Source: an uncultured Lachnospiraceae bacterium (GTDB taxonomy: Bacteria > Bacillota > Clostridia > Lachnospirales > Lachnospiraceae). From it: a stretch of DNA of 21,599 bases. The notes beneath the pieces are model-generated. The model saw only the letters and a program-made list of their open reading frames with translations, had not been told where the DNA came from and made no database searches. This document shows positions 1-9,800 of the stretch, in pieces. Both the position numbers and the translations under genes were made by a program. The stretch's first letter is position 1; the number at the start of each line of letters is the position of its first letter. The DNA is taken from assembly GCA_910577065.1 (NCBI GenBank), contig CAJTLD010000035.1, forward strand, positions 1 to 21,599, read 5' to 3'.

Positions 1-46
1 CCCCCTTCCCTCTGACTGACGGCCCCTTTGCCATCCACTCCCTATT

Positions 47-80
47 GTTCGCTGTAGTACTAGTACTCCATCCGGCGAAC
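47..80. repeat. Nested inverted repeat at window start
   Basis: Outer arms GTTCGC (47-52) and GCGAAC (75-80) enclose a perfect 12-base palindrome AGTACTAGTACT (56-67). The surrounding first 167 bases hold no supported gene. The block does not match 5S rRNA or tRNA features that I know. It could be a fragment of a small repeat element or the end of a structured transcript from outside the window. Its function is unknown. Confidence 0.4.
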
Positions 81-126
81 GAATCCTTGCCAACCATGTT
101 CACTGTTATAAGCGTTTTATAATTTA

Positions 127-157
127 AAAAGGGGTTGCCTGACTGACAACCCCTTTT
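127..157 (-). terminator. Rho-independent terminator of the first GH20 gene
   Basis: A perfect 11-bp stem (AAAAGGGGTTG at 127-137, CAACCCCTTTT at 147-157) closes a 9-base loop. Read on the minus strand it ends in a run of T. It begins 11 bases beyond the stop codon of the gene ending at 168, so it is well placed to end that transcript. Confidence 0.85.
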
Positions 158-167
158 AAACCAAACC

Positions 168-3100
168 TTATTTCTTTTTATAAGTCGCCTTTTTACCGAT
201 TCCGGCCTTCTTTAAACTCGTTTTCAGCTTATTAATCTGCTTCGCTGCCATCTTCTTGGGTACTGTAATCTTGCTGTTTGCTACGATCCCTTTGAATGCT
301 TTGCTGTTTATCTTTGAAGCTTTCACAGACTTAAACGTGATATTCTTCAGTTTCTTACAGTTATAGAACGCCTTTGAGCCAATGCTTGTTACATTTGCCC
401 CAATCACAACTGTTTTTAATTCCTTGGCATTCTGGAATGCTTTCTGTGAAATTGCCGTTACCTTAAATGAAACGCCGTCTATCGTTACTGTGGACGGAAT
501 GGTAATTTTTGATTTCTTGTTGTCTTTCAATTTGAACGCCGTAACCGTACCATTTGCAGCGTTCGATTTTGTTACTTTATAAGTTACTCCTCCGGATACC
601 TTTGCAGCGCCAACCCCTGGAACCACAGGTGCAGGCGTTACCGGATCCGGCTTTTTGCCGTCGTCTGGGCCAGGGCCTGGAGTAGGCGGAGGCGTCGGCG
701 TAGCCGGCTTTTCTACCAGCTTGGTTTCCTGAAGCGTTTTTAAAACTTCCTGAATCTCTTTCTCTGTCAAATCCGGATTTTTCAGGGCTTTCTTCGCCGC
801 CTGCAATGCCGCCTGAAGCGCCCGGACAGATTCCGGCGTGTAGTTGGCCGTATTTTTAAGGAGCTCCTCCACATCCAAAGAAGTATCTAACAGCTGATTA
901 CGCACCGGTTTTTCTGCCAGGTTTGCAGCGGCTTTCTGCAACTGTTCGTATGCATAAATGTAATCATCCCGCGTACTTTCTTTGTAATCCAAAACATTTT
1001 GTGCGGCTTTGCATGCGTCCATCAGGGCATTCCAGCTGACAGACGTATAAATGTTCTTATCATAGCCCGCATATTTATCCAATTCCGCTTTTAACTCTGC
1101 TGCTCCGAATACCGTCGGCTCGAACAAGTTTAGCTCTGCAATTGTAGCATGAGCTCCCACCTCATTTTCCTGGGCGTCATATACAACCAATTTTACTGTT
1201 TTAGCTTCAATTTCAGAAAACTCCGCTGTTTTCCTGCTGCTGTCGTTTTCCCATCTTCCTTTGTCAACCACGGTCTGCGGTGTTCCGTCCGGTTTTGTAA
1301 CCACAATGCTGTACTGGAAGATTCTGCCGTTTGCGCTATCCTGCCTTGGCAGGTAAGTCAGCTTATTAATCACTTTTGGATTTGCCAGCGTAACCTCAAG
1401 CCAATGCGGCTCCTCTTCTGAAATCGTTATATCCGAACTCCAATTCGTGTGCCAGAACGTACCATCGTTGTCGTCAATGGCATACCTTGCGGGACCTTCC
1501 GAAGCTGTTTCGGTCGCTTCGGAACAAGCCGTCACGGTCATCTCGCTGTGCGGAATCGCTCCCGGCTCTGCGGAAGCCTTCTTTTCGCCCGTCACTGTTA
1601 CAGATTCGATCTGTCCCTGGAAACTGTCTGTTTCACTTCCAATCCTGCCAAATGGAACCAGCATCGTAGCAACCATCGCATTCCCTTTTTTGACGCTCAT
1701 TTCCGTATCCGGATGGTTGGCATAATAAAAATCAGGCGCGTTGTCTACCAGTTCTCCGTCTACATACAAAGCCACCTCGTCTTTTCCGCTGTGGAAGGAA
1801 AGTTCCACCCATTGCCCTTTTGGAAGCTCATAATCAAACGAATAGTCATATCCTTCTCTTGAAAATCCGACGTTTCCGGTCTGTTTTACGGCAGCCTTAA
1901 ACGAATATGTCCCATATGTTCCGAATACATCCTTTGATTCACACAGAATCTGCTCGCTTTCCGGATTTGCGCCTTCGTCCATCTTCACTTTCATGGTCAG
2001 CACCGCATTCGAACCAATCTGGTTTAACTGCCCCGGAGTTTCCAGATAACTTTCGCCGCCGTTTAATTGGACCGCTTTTCCCCCGGAACTTGCTACCTGC
2101 CTGGCATTTACCGCATTTACAAGATCAAATCCGTTTATACTGGAGTCCTCTGTCAGCGTCTTGTCAAAGGTATAGTCGGCAATCTTCGATGTCGCGTAAT
2201 CCACTTCCCCCAGAATTGTTGTCCCCGGAGCCGCGCCCGTATTTTTAATTACTTTTATAAAATCCGAATAATTCCTGTCTGCCGCATCGCCCCACAGCTT
2301 AGCGCTCATAACCGGAAGCGCGTCAAAAAACCGGTCAAAGGAGTCATACTGAGAAATTCCATTTGCGCGGGTGTCAATATTGTCATGCCATACTGCAAAA
2401 CAAGCGCCAAGCATCTGATCGGAACTTGCAGGCAGCGTATACGTGCTGAAATTATTCGGCTGCCAGTTGTTGTACAAATTCTGCGTATTCAGATAATCTC
2501 CGTAACCGCCTCTGCTTCCCGTCCCGCTTGGCACCATATAAAGAGAGCCGTCCAGCGTATTGATCATGTCGTAGCCCAAATCATACATCGTCTTAGGATT
2601 CGAATAACTTGTGTTCCATACATTCAGCTGAACATCTTTCACCGGAACCTCTGTCGTTCCTGATTTGTTGGAAAGGCTTCCCCACATACGGACTGTCCTG
2701 CCGGTTCCCTGTACAAAATTGATCATATCCGCTGAAAACTTCCGGAACATTTCATTGCCTTCCTGGCCTGCCGTCCCATGGTATTCATCTGTACCGATAT
2801 GGATCACGGTCTCCTCGTCAAATACCGGCTCGTCCCCCTCAAAACAGTCGCTCCAAAGGCTCTTGGCAAATTCCGTTGTTTCCGGATTGCTTAAATCCAG
2901 TTCGTCAATCAGGTAAGCATGGCTTCCGCCGGTTTCTCTTTTGGTTCTGTACTCCGGAAACGCCCTGGTAAACGGAAGCGCATGCGCCGGCATATCAAAT
3001 TCCGGCACAATACCTACGCCCATGATCCGGCAATCCTGAATAAAAGTACGGAACTCATCCTTTGTATAAAACATATCTTCCGAAGTCGCAGACTTACCCT

Positions 3101-4085
3101 CTGTATTCAGTACGCCGGACTCCAGACGGAATCCCGCATATGTCTGTTCTTTCGCTTCCTCTAAACTGCTGTAATCCTCCATAAAAATAAGATTGTCGCT
3201 TAAATGCACCTGAAAACTGTTCATCTTGTACCATGCCATATTCTCGGCAAACTGGTACAATGCATCCAGTGAAAACGGCTTTCTTCCTACGTCCAGGCTG
3301 AAAGCACGGACTTCATATTTGGGATAATCCCGTACGGTTCCTTTCGGCATGCTTCCACTTGTCTGTTTTAAAATTTGCAAAACCGTCCTGGTCGCCCAAT
3401 ATGCGCCGACAGACTGTTCTGCGCTTATGGCTGCCACATCGTCAATATCAATGATATAGCCCTCCTTACCAAGGCCTTCTTCTTCTGCTGAAAGCGCAAG
3501 ATAAAAGTCGCCAATCCTCGTATCTGCTTTTGTGCCTGTTATAACAGGGATGTCCAATCCTGTCACATCTTTATAATCCCGGGCAAATTTCTCTGCCACA
3601 TCAAGAAGCGCGCCGCCGTCCGCAATAATCCTGCTGGATGCAGATACGACAAACTTTCCTGTCTTTCCATACCACTCCTGCAGTTCCGGAATTACAGCCG
3701 GTTTTTCATTTGTTCCCATATTAGAGTAAATCCCCGGTACGGTAAATGTAAATTCATTTGTCTTATCAGATGTGTCTCCCTGGGTCACTTCATAAAATCC
3801 TTTGACCTCTTTGTCCGTCAACGGCGTATAAATTGTCCCGTCTTCTCCGACGATCTGTTCATAATCCGCGCAAAACCGTACGCTGACTCCATTCGGCGTA
3901 TCCGGCATGTAAATCTCCTCATCCGAACCGGATACTGAGGGCGCCGTCAATCCGTCAAGGATCTCTTTTGCTTCACCCGATAAGCCTGCAGCTTTTGCTT
4001 CCATCGCCGGAAACTGCACCGAACCAACCGCCAAAGTCAATGTGAGCATCCACACCCCCATCTTCCTCAACTTTTTTTGCAACAT
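168..4085 (-). CDS. Secreted multidomain GH20 beta-N-acetylhexosaminidase-like enzyme with F5/8 C, FIVAR and BspA LRR domains
   Basis: This 1305-residue secreted glycoside hydrolase probably releases terminal N-acetylhexosamine, or lacto-N-biose, from host glycans outside the cell. It has a signal peptide (residues 1-33), an N-terminal GH20 accessory domain (about 130-250) and a GH20 barrel (about 255-600). The catalytic Asp-Glu pair is visible in HIGTDEYHG (D433, E434). A LamG/concanavalin-like region (about 630-835) follows, then an F5/8 type C carbohydrate-binding domain (about 840-990), helical FIVAR-like repeats (about 1000-1120), a Pro-rich linker, BspA-type leucine-rich repeats and a Lys-rich tail (about 1160-1305). 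I see no LPXTG anchor. Start: ATG with GGGAGG eight bases upstream. It has its own promoter and terminator. It is a full-length paralogue of the GH20 gene at 6900-11099. The GH20 assignment is firm; the exact substrate is not. Multidomain GH20 enzymes of gut bacteria include hexosaminidases and lacto-N-biosidases. Confidence 0.92.
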   Translation of the reverse strand: MLQKKLRKMGVWMLTLTLAVGSVQFPAMEAKAAGLSGEAKEILDGLTAPSVSGSDEEIYMPDTPNGVSVRFCADYEQIVGEDGTIYTPLTDKEVKGFYEVTQGDTSDKTNEFTFTVPGIYSNMGTNEKPAVIPELQEWYGKTGKFVVSASSRIIADGGALLDVAEKFARDYKDVTGLDIPVITGTKADTRIGDFYLALSAEEEGLGKEGYIIDIDDVAAISAEQSVGAYWATRTVLQILKQTSGSMPKGTVRDYPKYEVRAFSLDVGRKPFSLDALYQFAENMAWYKMNSFQVHLSDNLIFMEDYSSLEEAKEQTYAGFRLESGVLNTEGKSATSEDMFYTKDEFRTFIQDCRIMGVGIVPEFDMPAHALPFTRAFPEYRTKRETGGSHAYLIDELDLSNPETTEFAKSLWSDCFEGDEPVFDEETVIHIGTDEYHGTAGQEGNEMFRKFSADMINFVQGTGRTVRMWGSLSNKSGTTEVPVKDVQLNVWNTSYSNPKTMYDLGYDMINTLDGSLYMVPSGTGSRGGYGDYLNTQNLYNNWQPNNFSTYTLPASSDQMLGACFAVWHDNIDTRANGISQYDSFDRFFDALPVMSAKLWGDAADRNYSDFIKVIKNTGAAPGTTILGEVDYATSKIADYTFDKTLTEDSSINGFDLVNAVNARQVASSGGKAVQLNGGESYLETPGQLNQIGSNAVLTMKVKMDEGANPESEQILCESKDVFGTYGTYSFKAAVKQTGNVGFSREGYDYSFDYELPKGQWVELSFHSGKDEVALYVDGELVDNAPDFYYANHPDTEMSVKKGNAMVATMLVPFGRIGSETDSFQGQIESVTVTGEKKASAEPGAIPHSEMTVTACSEATETASEGPARYAIDDNDGTFWHTNWSSDITISEEEPHWLEVTLANPKVINKLTYLPRQDSANGRIFQYSIVVTKPDGTPQTVVDKGRWENDSSRKTAEFSEIEAKTVKLVVYDAQENEVGAHATIAELNLFEPTVFGAAELKAELDKYAGYDKNIYTSVSWNALMDACKAAQNVLDYKESTRDDYIYAYEQLQKAAANLAEKPVRNQLLDTSLDVEELLKNTANYTPESVRALQAALQAAKKALKNPDLTEKEIQEVLKTLQETKLVEKPATPTPPPTPGPGPDDGKKPDPVTPAPVVPGVGAAKVSGGVTYKVTKSNAANGTVTAFKLKDNKKSKITIPSTVTIDGVSFKVTAISQKAFQNAKELKTVVIGANVTSIGSKAFYNCKKLKNITFKSVKASKINSKAFKGIVANSKITVPKKMAAKQINKLKTSLKKAGIGKKATYKKK

Positions 4086-4130
4086 AATTTTGTCCTCCCT
4101 TTTTTAGATTCCGTCAAAATATACATTTTT

Positions 4131-4159
4131 ATTATACTCACATTCAGCAATTTATTCAA
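4131..4159 (-). promoter_or_regulatory. Sigma-A promoter of the first GH20 gene
   Basis: On the minus strand, TTGAAT (4154-4159) is followed after exactly 17 bases by a perfect TATAAT (4131-4136), about 45 bases upstream of the start codon at 4085. This gives the gene a transcription unit separate from the protease gene upstream. Confidence 0.8.
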
Positions 4160-4241
4160 GTAAATTTAAAAAAACGGTTTCTTATTGTACATCTTCTATA
4201 ATACCTTTTGGCCCGTCAGACGTTCCTGGCTTAAAATATTG

Positions 4242-4290
4242 AAAAATGCCAAAGCCAGCCAAGGCCAAAACTTCTTCCCTGACTGGCTTT
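4242..4290 (-). terminator. Terminator downstream of the M6 protease gene
   Basis: AAAGCCAGCCA (4251-4261) pairs with TGACTGGCTTT (4280-4290), 11 bp with one G-U pair, around an 18-base loop. On the minus strand a TTTTT run (4242-4246) follows four bases after the stem. It lies about 50 bases beyond the protease stop codon. The rest of the 4160-4338 gap is AT-rich, and I see no gene in it. Confidence 0.65.
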
Positions 4291-4338
4291 TCATATTAAA
4301 ACCTTATCTCTTATTGTATTTGCAGAAAACAAGATTAT

Positions 4339-6822
4339 TTATTTTTTTATTTTTATATTTCGTACCTTACTGTATGTCCCATATACTTTTTTACCCATGG
4401 AATCCAGTTTATACGCCCGGATTTTCACATAATATGTTTTGCCTTTTTTTAGTTTCTTTACTGTAAATGCATTTTTAGACGTTGTTTTCGTTTTCGGCTT
4501 CCGCAACTTTTTATTTGCGGCATACCGTACCTGATAGCCTTTGGCTCCGGCAACCTTTTTCCATTTGATCTTCATTTTCCTGCCGCGCAGGTTTTTCGGT
4601 TTTTGCAGGGAAACCCGTTTCACCGAAACTTTTGACCAATGCGCATACAACACCGGATCCCATGGAAATTTTATAACGGATTGTTCCGTAATCCGGATTC
4701 CGCCTGACCTTTCCGTAAACCAGCCGTCAAAGAGATATCCCTTTTTTACGGCGTTAGGAAGCGTTCCATATACGCCGTTCTCCTCAACCTCAAGACTGCC
4801 AATGCCTGACAGCCTGCCGCCGTTTGCATCAAATCTGACTGTTCCCCTGTCGCTTCCTAAGACCCGGAACGGGATTCCCCTCTCTGCCGCAAAGGTTTGG
4901 GCAAAGCTTCCCGCCTCTCCCCAAATAGTCAATCCATCGCATCCCTTGAACGCATCCTCGCTGATTTGAACCACACTCGACGGAATCTCTGCACGAACCA
5001 AATTTACACAGCCATAAAACGCCAAAGAACCAATTTGCCTCGCTCCCTCAGAAATACGTACCTTTTGTAAATTCGTCAATTTGTTCACCCCTTCCAGATT
5101 AAGAGACAAACCAAATTTTTTCAAAGGGTTCATTGTCAGTTCTGTGATTTTCATTAAATCTTCGTCTGTAATTGCATCCATGCTCTTATTTAATTGGTTC
5201 GCTAATACCTGCGCTACTCTGTAATCTTTAAAATACCTTGCTACCCTCTCGGATGTAAGCTGCACACGAAACGATATCTTATCTTCAGTGACGGCAAAGT
5301 TATCAATTGCAATCCCCGCCTCCTTTCCACTCCGAAGTTTTAAGATAACACTGTCCTCATAGGAAGGGTAATATCTATTCTCAGGCGCTGATTCGGCCAC
5401 GAACACCTCATCAAACACCAAATTTGCATCATATTTACTGTTACCATGGAATCTCGCGTCAATTCTATAAATCACTAACCCGGAGCCATTTATAACATTT
5501 TCATCAAAATATCCCTCCTTTTTCCGAAACTCTAAAACAAAAAACTCATCTCCTGAAAATGGCGTACGAATAACATAACTGTTATTGTTTTTTACTGATG
5601 ACTTATTTAACGTAAAAGTACCGCTCGTCTCTATTTCCGGAATTTCATCAATCCATCCCCCATACTTGTATTTCATATATGTACTGGTCATTTGCCCCTG
5701 GGAAGTAGCCATAATATCCCAATTCCCAACATGATGTTCCTCAGCCTGATTATAATGATACAAATCAGGCGCTCCGTATATGTGGAAAACCTCATGCATC
5801 AAAACGTTTGCTCCCCTGGATTTTAATTCATTTTCCATAACGAGTACATACTCGCGCGCCTTTTTTCCATTAATTGTCTCTTTCTCAGTATAGAGCGACC
5901 ATTTATGCGACCACAACAGTTCGTTCCATCCACAGCTTTCACCTGCTATTACAAAAGTAATACAATCAACATTTCCGTCGTTATCCGCATCAATATTTAA
6001 ATCTCCCGGAATTGCCCCTTTTACCGCAGCGATCGCTCTTTTTAATAGAGGATGTTCTAAATCCTCCTGTTCAACCTCCGTTCCATTTTCATCAAAATAA
6101 GACAGTTCACTTCCTGCTCCCGCCTTAGGTTTCTTTTCATAAAAACTTCGATTGTGGATATCACGATACGCCGCAATGATTGTCCCCGATGATTTTGGAT
6201 AGAAATTCGAAACAACTTGTGTTTCGCCATAAGACGCTTCATCAAACCATCTTTTTAACGACTTATTATTATTATTAAAGAGCCCTTCATAAAACGCGCT
6301 GTCCTGGTTACTGAATGTAACGTCAGGAAAATCGATAAAAATAACGATATTATTGACTTTTTTATTTTTCCATTTATGCGCTTCTCCGCTAAAATCAAGT
6401 CCTGTTGTTTTTATAGGCGTATCTTGTTTTAGCGGAGACGATTCATAAATATTTTTCACATACTCATCTGTAATATCGCTAAATTTAATTCGTTCAGCGT
6501 TAAAGTTATAAGCCTTCTTTCGACTTGCCTGACCCACAATCTCCTCTCCAGGCGTCAAAGCTTTACCCTGTATTTTTGCATATACATATTCGCCCGTATC
6601 ATAATTTTTAACAATTATGTTACCATCATTATCGTGTATGTAATTAAAAAACTCGTCTCCGCTCATAAAACATTCTACTTTTTCACCGTCTGGCTGCTCT
6701 ATTGTATAGGGTATTTTTTCAAGCGGCGCAGCATCTGCATGAAACGTTATTCCAATCACTCCGCAAACAAATATACTTAAAAAAACAATCTTTTTTATTG
6801 TCTTGCATACTATATATTTCAT
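4339..6822 (-). CDS. Secreted M6-like (immune inhibitor A type) zinc metalloprotease with LRR, InlB-type and FN3-like C-terminal modules
   Basis: This 827-residue secreted zinc endopeptidase probably degrades extracellular or host proteins. A signal peptide covers residues 1-31. The zinc site is HEVFHIYGAPD (H343, E344 catalytic, H347, D353), with a Met-turn-like GNWDIMA at 366-372. A calcium-loop-like DADNDGNVD lies at 278-286. After the catalytic part come short BspA-type LRRs (about 570-650), an InlB B-repeat-like segment (VRFDANGG to LYAHW, about 662-729) and a Lys-rich FN3-like module (about 740-827). Start: ATG with AAAGGAT nine bases upstream; I found no good promoter in the 77-base gap to the upstream GH20 gene, so co-transcription with it is plausible. 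The base composition of the 5' two thirds is clearly more AT-rich than the 3' third. The M6 family call is good; the substrate is unknown. Confidence 0.88.
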   Translation of the reverse strand: MKYIVCKTIKKIVFLSIFVCGVIGITFHADAAPLEKIPYTIEQPDGEKVECFMSGDEFFNYIHDNDGNIIVKNYDTGEYVYAKIQGKALTPGEEIVGQASRKKAYNFNAERIKFSDITDEYVKNIYESSPLKQDTPIKTTGLDFSGEAHKWKNKKVNNIVIFIDFPDVTFSNQDSAFYEGLFNNNNKSLKRWFDEASYGETQVVSNFYPKSSGTIIAAYRDIHNRSFYEKKPKAGAGSELSYFDENGTEVEQEDLEHPLLKRAIAAVKGAIPGDLNIDADNDGNVDCITFVIAGESCGWNELLWSHKWSLYTEKETINGKKAREYVLVMENELKSRGANVLMHEVFHIYGAPDLYHYNQAEEHHVGNWDIMATSQGQMTSTYMKYKYGGWIDEIPEIETSGTFTLNKSSVKNNNSYVIRTPFSGDEFFVLEFRKKEGYFDENVINGSGLVIYRIDARFHGNSKYDANLVFDEVFVAESAPENRYYPSYEDSVILKLRSGKEAGIAIDNFAVTEDKISFRVQLTSERVARYFKDYRVAQVLANQLNKSMDAITDEDLMKITELTMNPLKKFGLSLNLEGVNKLTNLQKVRISEGARQIGSLAFYGCVNLVRAEIPSSVVQISEDAFKGCDGLTIWGEAGSFAQTFAAERGIPFRVLGSDRGTVRFDANGGRLSGIGSLEVEENGVYGTLPNAVKKGYLFDGWFTERSGGIRITEQSVIKFPWDPVLYAHWSKVSVKRVSLQKPKNLRGRKMKIKWKKVAGAKGYQVRYAANKKLRKPKTKTTSKNAFTVKKLKKGKTYYVKIRAYKLDSMGKKVYGTYSKVRNIKIKK

Positions 6823-6899
6823 ATCATTTATCCTTTTTTATCATCTTTATAACATAACATGCATCAGACGGTTCACGTCGTTCGCAGCCAGACGCCTAC

Positions 6900-9800
6900 T
6901 CACCCAATCTTCGCATTCTTCCCTATGCCGCCGGTTTTTTTCAGCTTTTTCAAAAGGGCGTCGCGCGTCTTTTTATCCATTTTCTTCGCCTGCACCGTTA
7001 TCTTAGAAGACGTCTTCCCAAACGCATTCTTTTTAACGGCGGGCGCCTTGTTCCCCTGCAGGACGACCTTTTTTAACTTCCCGCAGTTATAAAACGCTTT
7101 CGTTCCGATGCTTTTTACATTCTTGCCAAACGTAACGGCGCTTAAGCCGCTGCAGTTCTGGAAGGCATTTTTCCCGATACGTTTCACATTGCTGCCAAGC
7201 GTAACCGTTTTCACCTTCTTACATCCTTTAAAGGCATTGTCCAAAATTCCGGTAACCTTACAGGATACGCCGTTTAATTTTACCGACGCGCCGATTTTTA
7301 CGGTTTTTGTGTTTTTGCCCTTTACTACTGAAACCTCTTTTTTCTGTGCGTCCGTCATCTGATAGGTATAACCGCCCGCAGAAATCTTTTCTCCCTTTGT
7401 AAGCCCTGTCTGATTTCCCGGATCCTGCGTATTCCCTCCCGCCGTATCCGGGATCAGGGAAGCGCCCAGTAAAACGGCAAGCGCGTCGGACAGCTGCGCC
7501 AGCGAAGCGTTTTCCTGCCCTAACACCCGTTCTGCATTCAAAACCGCCTGCCGCAGCGCCTCCACGGAAGCCGCCGTATAGCCTGCCGTATTGGAAAGCT
7601 TCTGTTTTGCGTCCGCTGCCGCGCGGACAAGTTCATCCCGTTTGGCCGATACCTTTGTCACCGGTTTCGTACCCTGTAAAAGTGCGATCGCCGCTTCTAA
7701 CTCCCTAACCGTTGCATTTTCTTTTCCAAGCGCCGCCTTTGCCGCAGCGATCGCTTTCTGATAGGCCGCAATAGATTCCGCCGTAAATTCTTCTTTGGAA
7801 GGCTTATACTCTTCCGCCGCTTTTACCTGTGCGGCCAGAAGGTACTGCTTTTCTTCCGAAGCGCCAAGCACATCCTTTAACGCCGTAAGCCCCGAAACGG
7901 CCCGCTGCAAAAGCCCGCTTGCATAAACGTATTCTTCCGGCGTACTGTCCTGCCTGCCCAGAATGTTCTGTACGGCTTCCTTTGCCTGTTCAAAAAGCGC
8001 CCAGCTTGCATCCGTATAATTATCTTTCCGATAAGCCCCCGCCTCCAAAAGCTCCGCCTCCAGTTCCGTCCTGCCAAATACAGAAGGTTCATACAGGTTT
8101 AATTCCGCAATCGTGGCATGTACGCCGTCCTCATTCCCCTGCGAATCATAAATAACCAGCTTCACGCGTTTGGCCTCAATCGGTTCAAAAGAAGCCGTTT
8201 TCACATGGTTTCCCTGTCCCCATTCCGCTTTGTCCGCAACAAGCTGCACGGTCCCGTCCGGCCTGGTCACTTCAATACTGTACCGGTAAATCATGCCGTT
8301 TGTGGAATCCTGGCGGGGCAGATATGTCAGCCTGTCAATGATGTGCGGGGAAGCAAGCGTTACTTCAAAATAGTGGGGATTCTCTTCCGACAAACTGGTA
8401 TCACTGCTCCAGTCCGTATGCCAGTAAGTATCTTCCCTTTCGTCAATTGCATTCTCAGCCGGACCTTCCCTGCCGTCCGCGCTGGTCTGCGACTGCGAGC
8501 AGGCGGATACCGTCATTTCCGAGTGGGGAATTGCGCCCGGCGCCGCAGGCATGGGATTCGTCCCGGTAATCACAATCTCGTCCACCTTCCCCTGAAAGCT
8601 GTCCGTTTCGCTTCCGATGCGCCCGAACGGAATCAAAAGCGTATTTACCCGGGAATTGCCCCGCTTTGCGCTCATTTCCGTTTCAGGGTGGTTTTTGTAA
8701 TAAAATTTCGGGTCCGTATACACCGTTTCGCCGTCCGCATCCTTTACTCGCAGCGAAACATTCTTATTCTCCCCGCTGCAGAAGGACAGTTCCACCCATT
8801 CTCCCTCCGGGAGCTTATAATCAAAGGAATAATCATGCCCTTCTCTTGAAAACCCGACGTTTCCGGTCTGCCGGACCGCCGCCTTAATGGCATACGCCCC
8901 GTCCGTCCCGAATTTACCCTTGGATTCACACAGAATCTGTTCGCCGTCCGCTCCTTCGTCCAGTTTCACCTTCATTGTAAGGACTGCGCCCGGCTCGAGC
9001 ATTTCAAACGGGGTATCCACATAGCTTGTCCCACCGTTTAATAAAAGCGCCGTTTTGCCGTTTTCCGCCGCCGTTTTTGCATTTACCGCGCCGCCGAGGG
9101 AAAACCCGTTCAGACCGGAATCCGCCTGCAGCGTATCCTCAAACGTATATCTGGCAACCGTATTCGTTATGTATTCCGCCTTTGCCCCAATCACCGTATT
9201 CGGAGCGGTTCCCGCGGCTTTTGCATCCTGTGCAAACTCTGTATAGCTTTTCTGCGCCGCACCGTCGCCCCACAGTTTTTCGCCGAATGCCGGAGCCGTA
9301 TCCAGAAAACGCAAAAACGAATCGTACTGGGAAATGCCGCTGGCGCGCGTGTCGATGTTGTCATGCCAGATGGCAAAGCATGCGCCGAGCATCTGATCGT
9401 CCCCGGCAGGCACGGTATAGCCGTACTGGGTATCCTCGTACATGGTATTGACGTTCCATCTGTTGTAAATATCCTCTACCTTTAAGTAATCGTTGTACAT
9501 CCCTCTGTTGTTTGTCCCGTTCGGAACCATATAAAGCCAGCGATCCACCGTATTGATTAACCCATAGCCCAGATCGTACATTTCCTGCGGCCTGCCGTAA
9601 TCCACGCTCCAGATATTTGCCTGCACGCCTTCGCTCGCAACCGGGGTATTCCCTTTTTTATTGGTCAGCGATCCCCACATACGAACGGTTCTGCCCTGAT
9701 CCTGGATATAGGTAATCAGTTCGTTGGAAAATGCCCGGAAATACTCGTTACTCTCTTCTCCGCCGCCATGAAACTCGTCCGTCCCGATATGGACCGTCGT

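Noticed and set aside
47..80. Possible 5S rRNA or tRNA remnant at the window start
   Set aside because: Neither 5S consensus segments nor a tRNA cloverleaf could be matched; only the inverted repeat is supported.
2067..2663. 198-codon plus-strand frame opposite the first GH20 gene
   Set aside because: Antisense to the GH20 barrel and LamG-like region, with no domain or ribosome site; a shadow frame.
8118..8849. 243-codon plus-strand frame opposite the second GH20 gene
   Set aside because: It lies fully antisense to a convincing enzyme domain, is rich in Arg, Pro and His as is typical of antisense frames, and has no recognisable domain.
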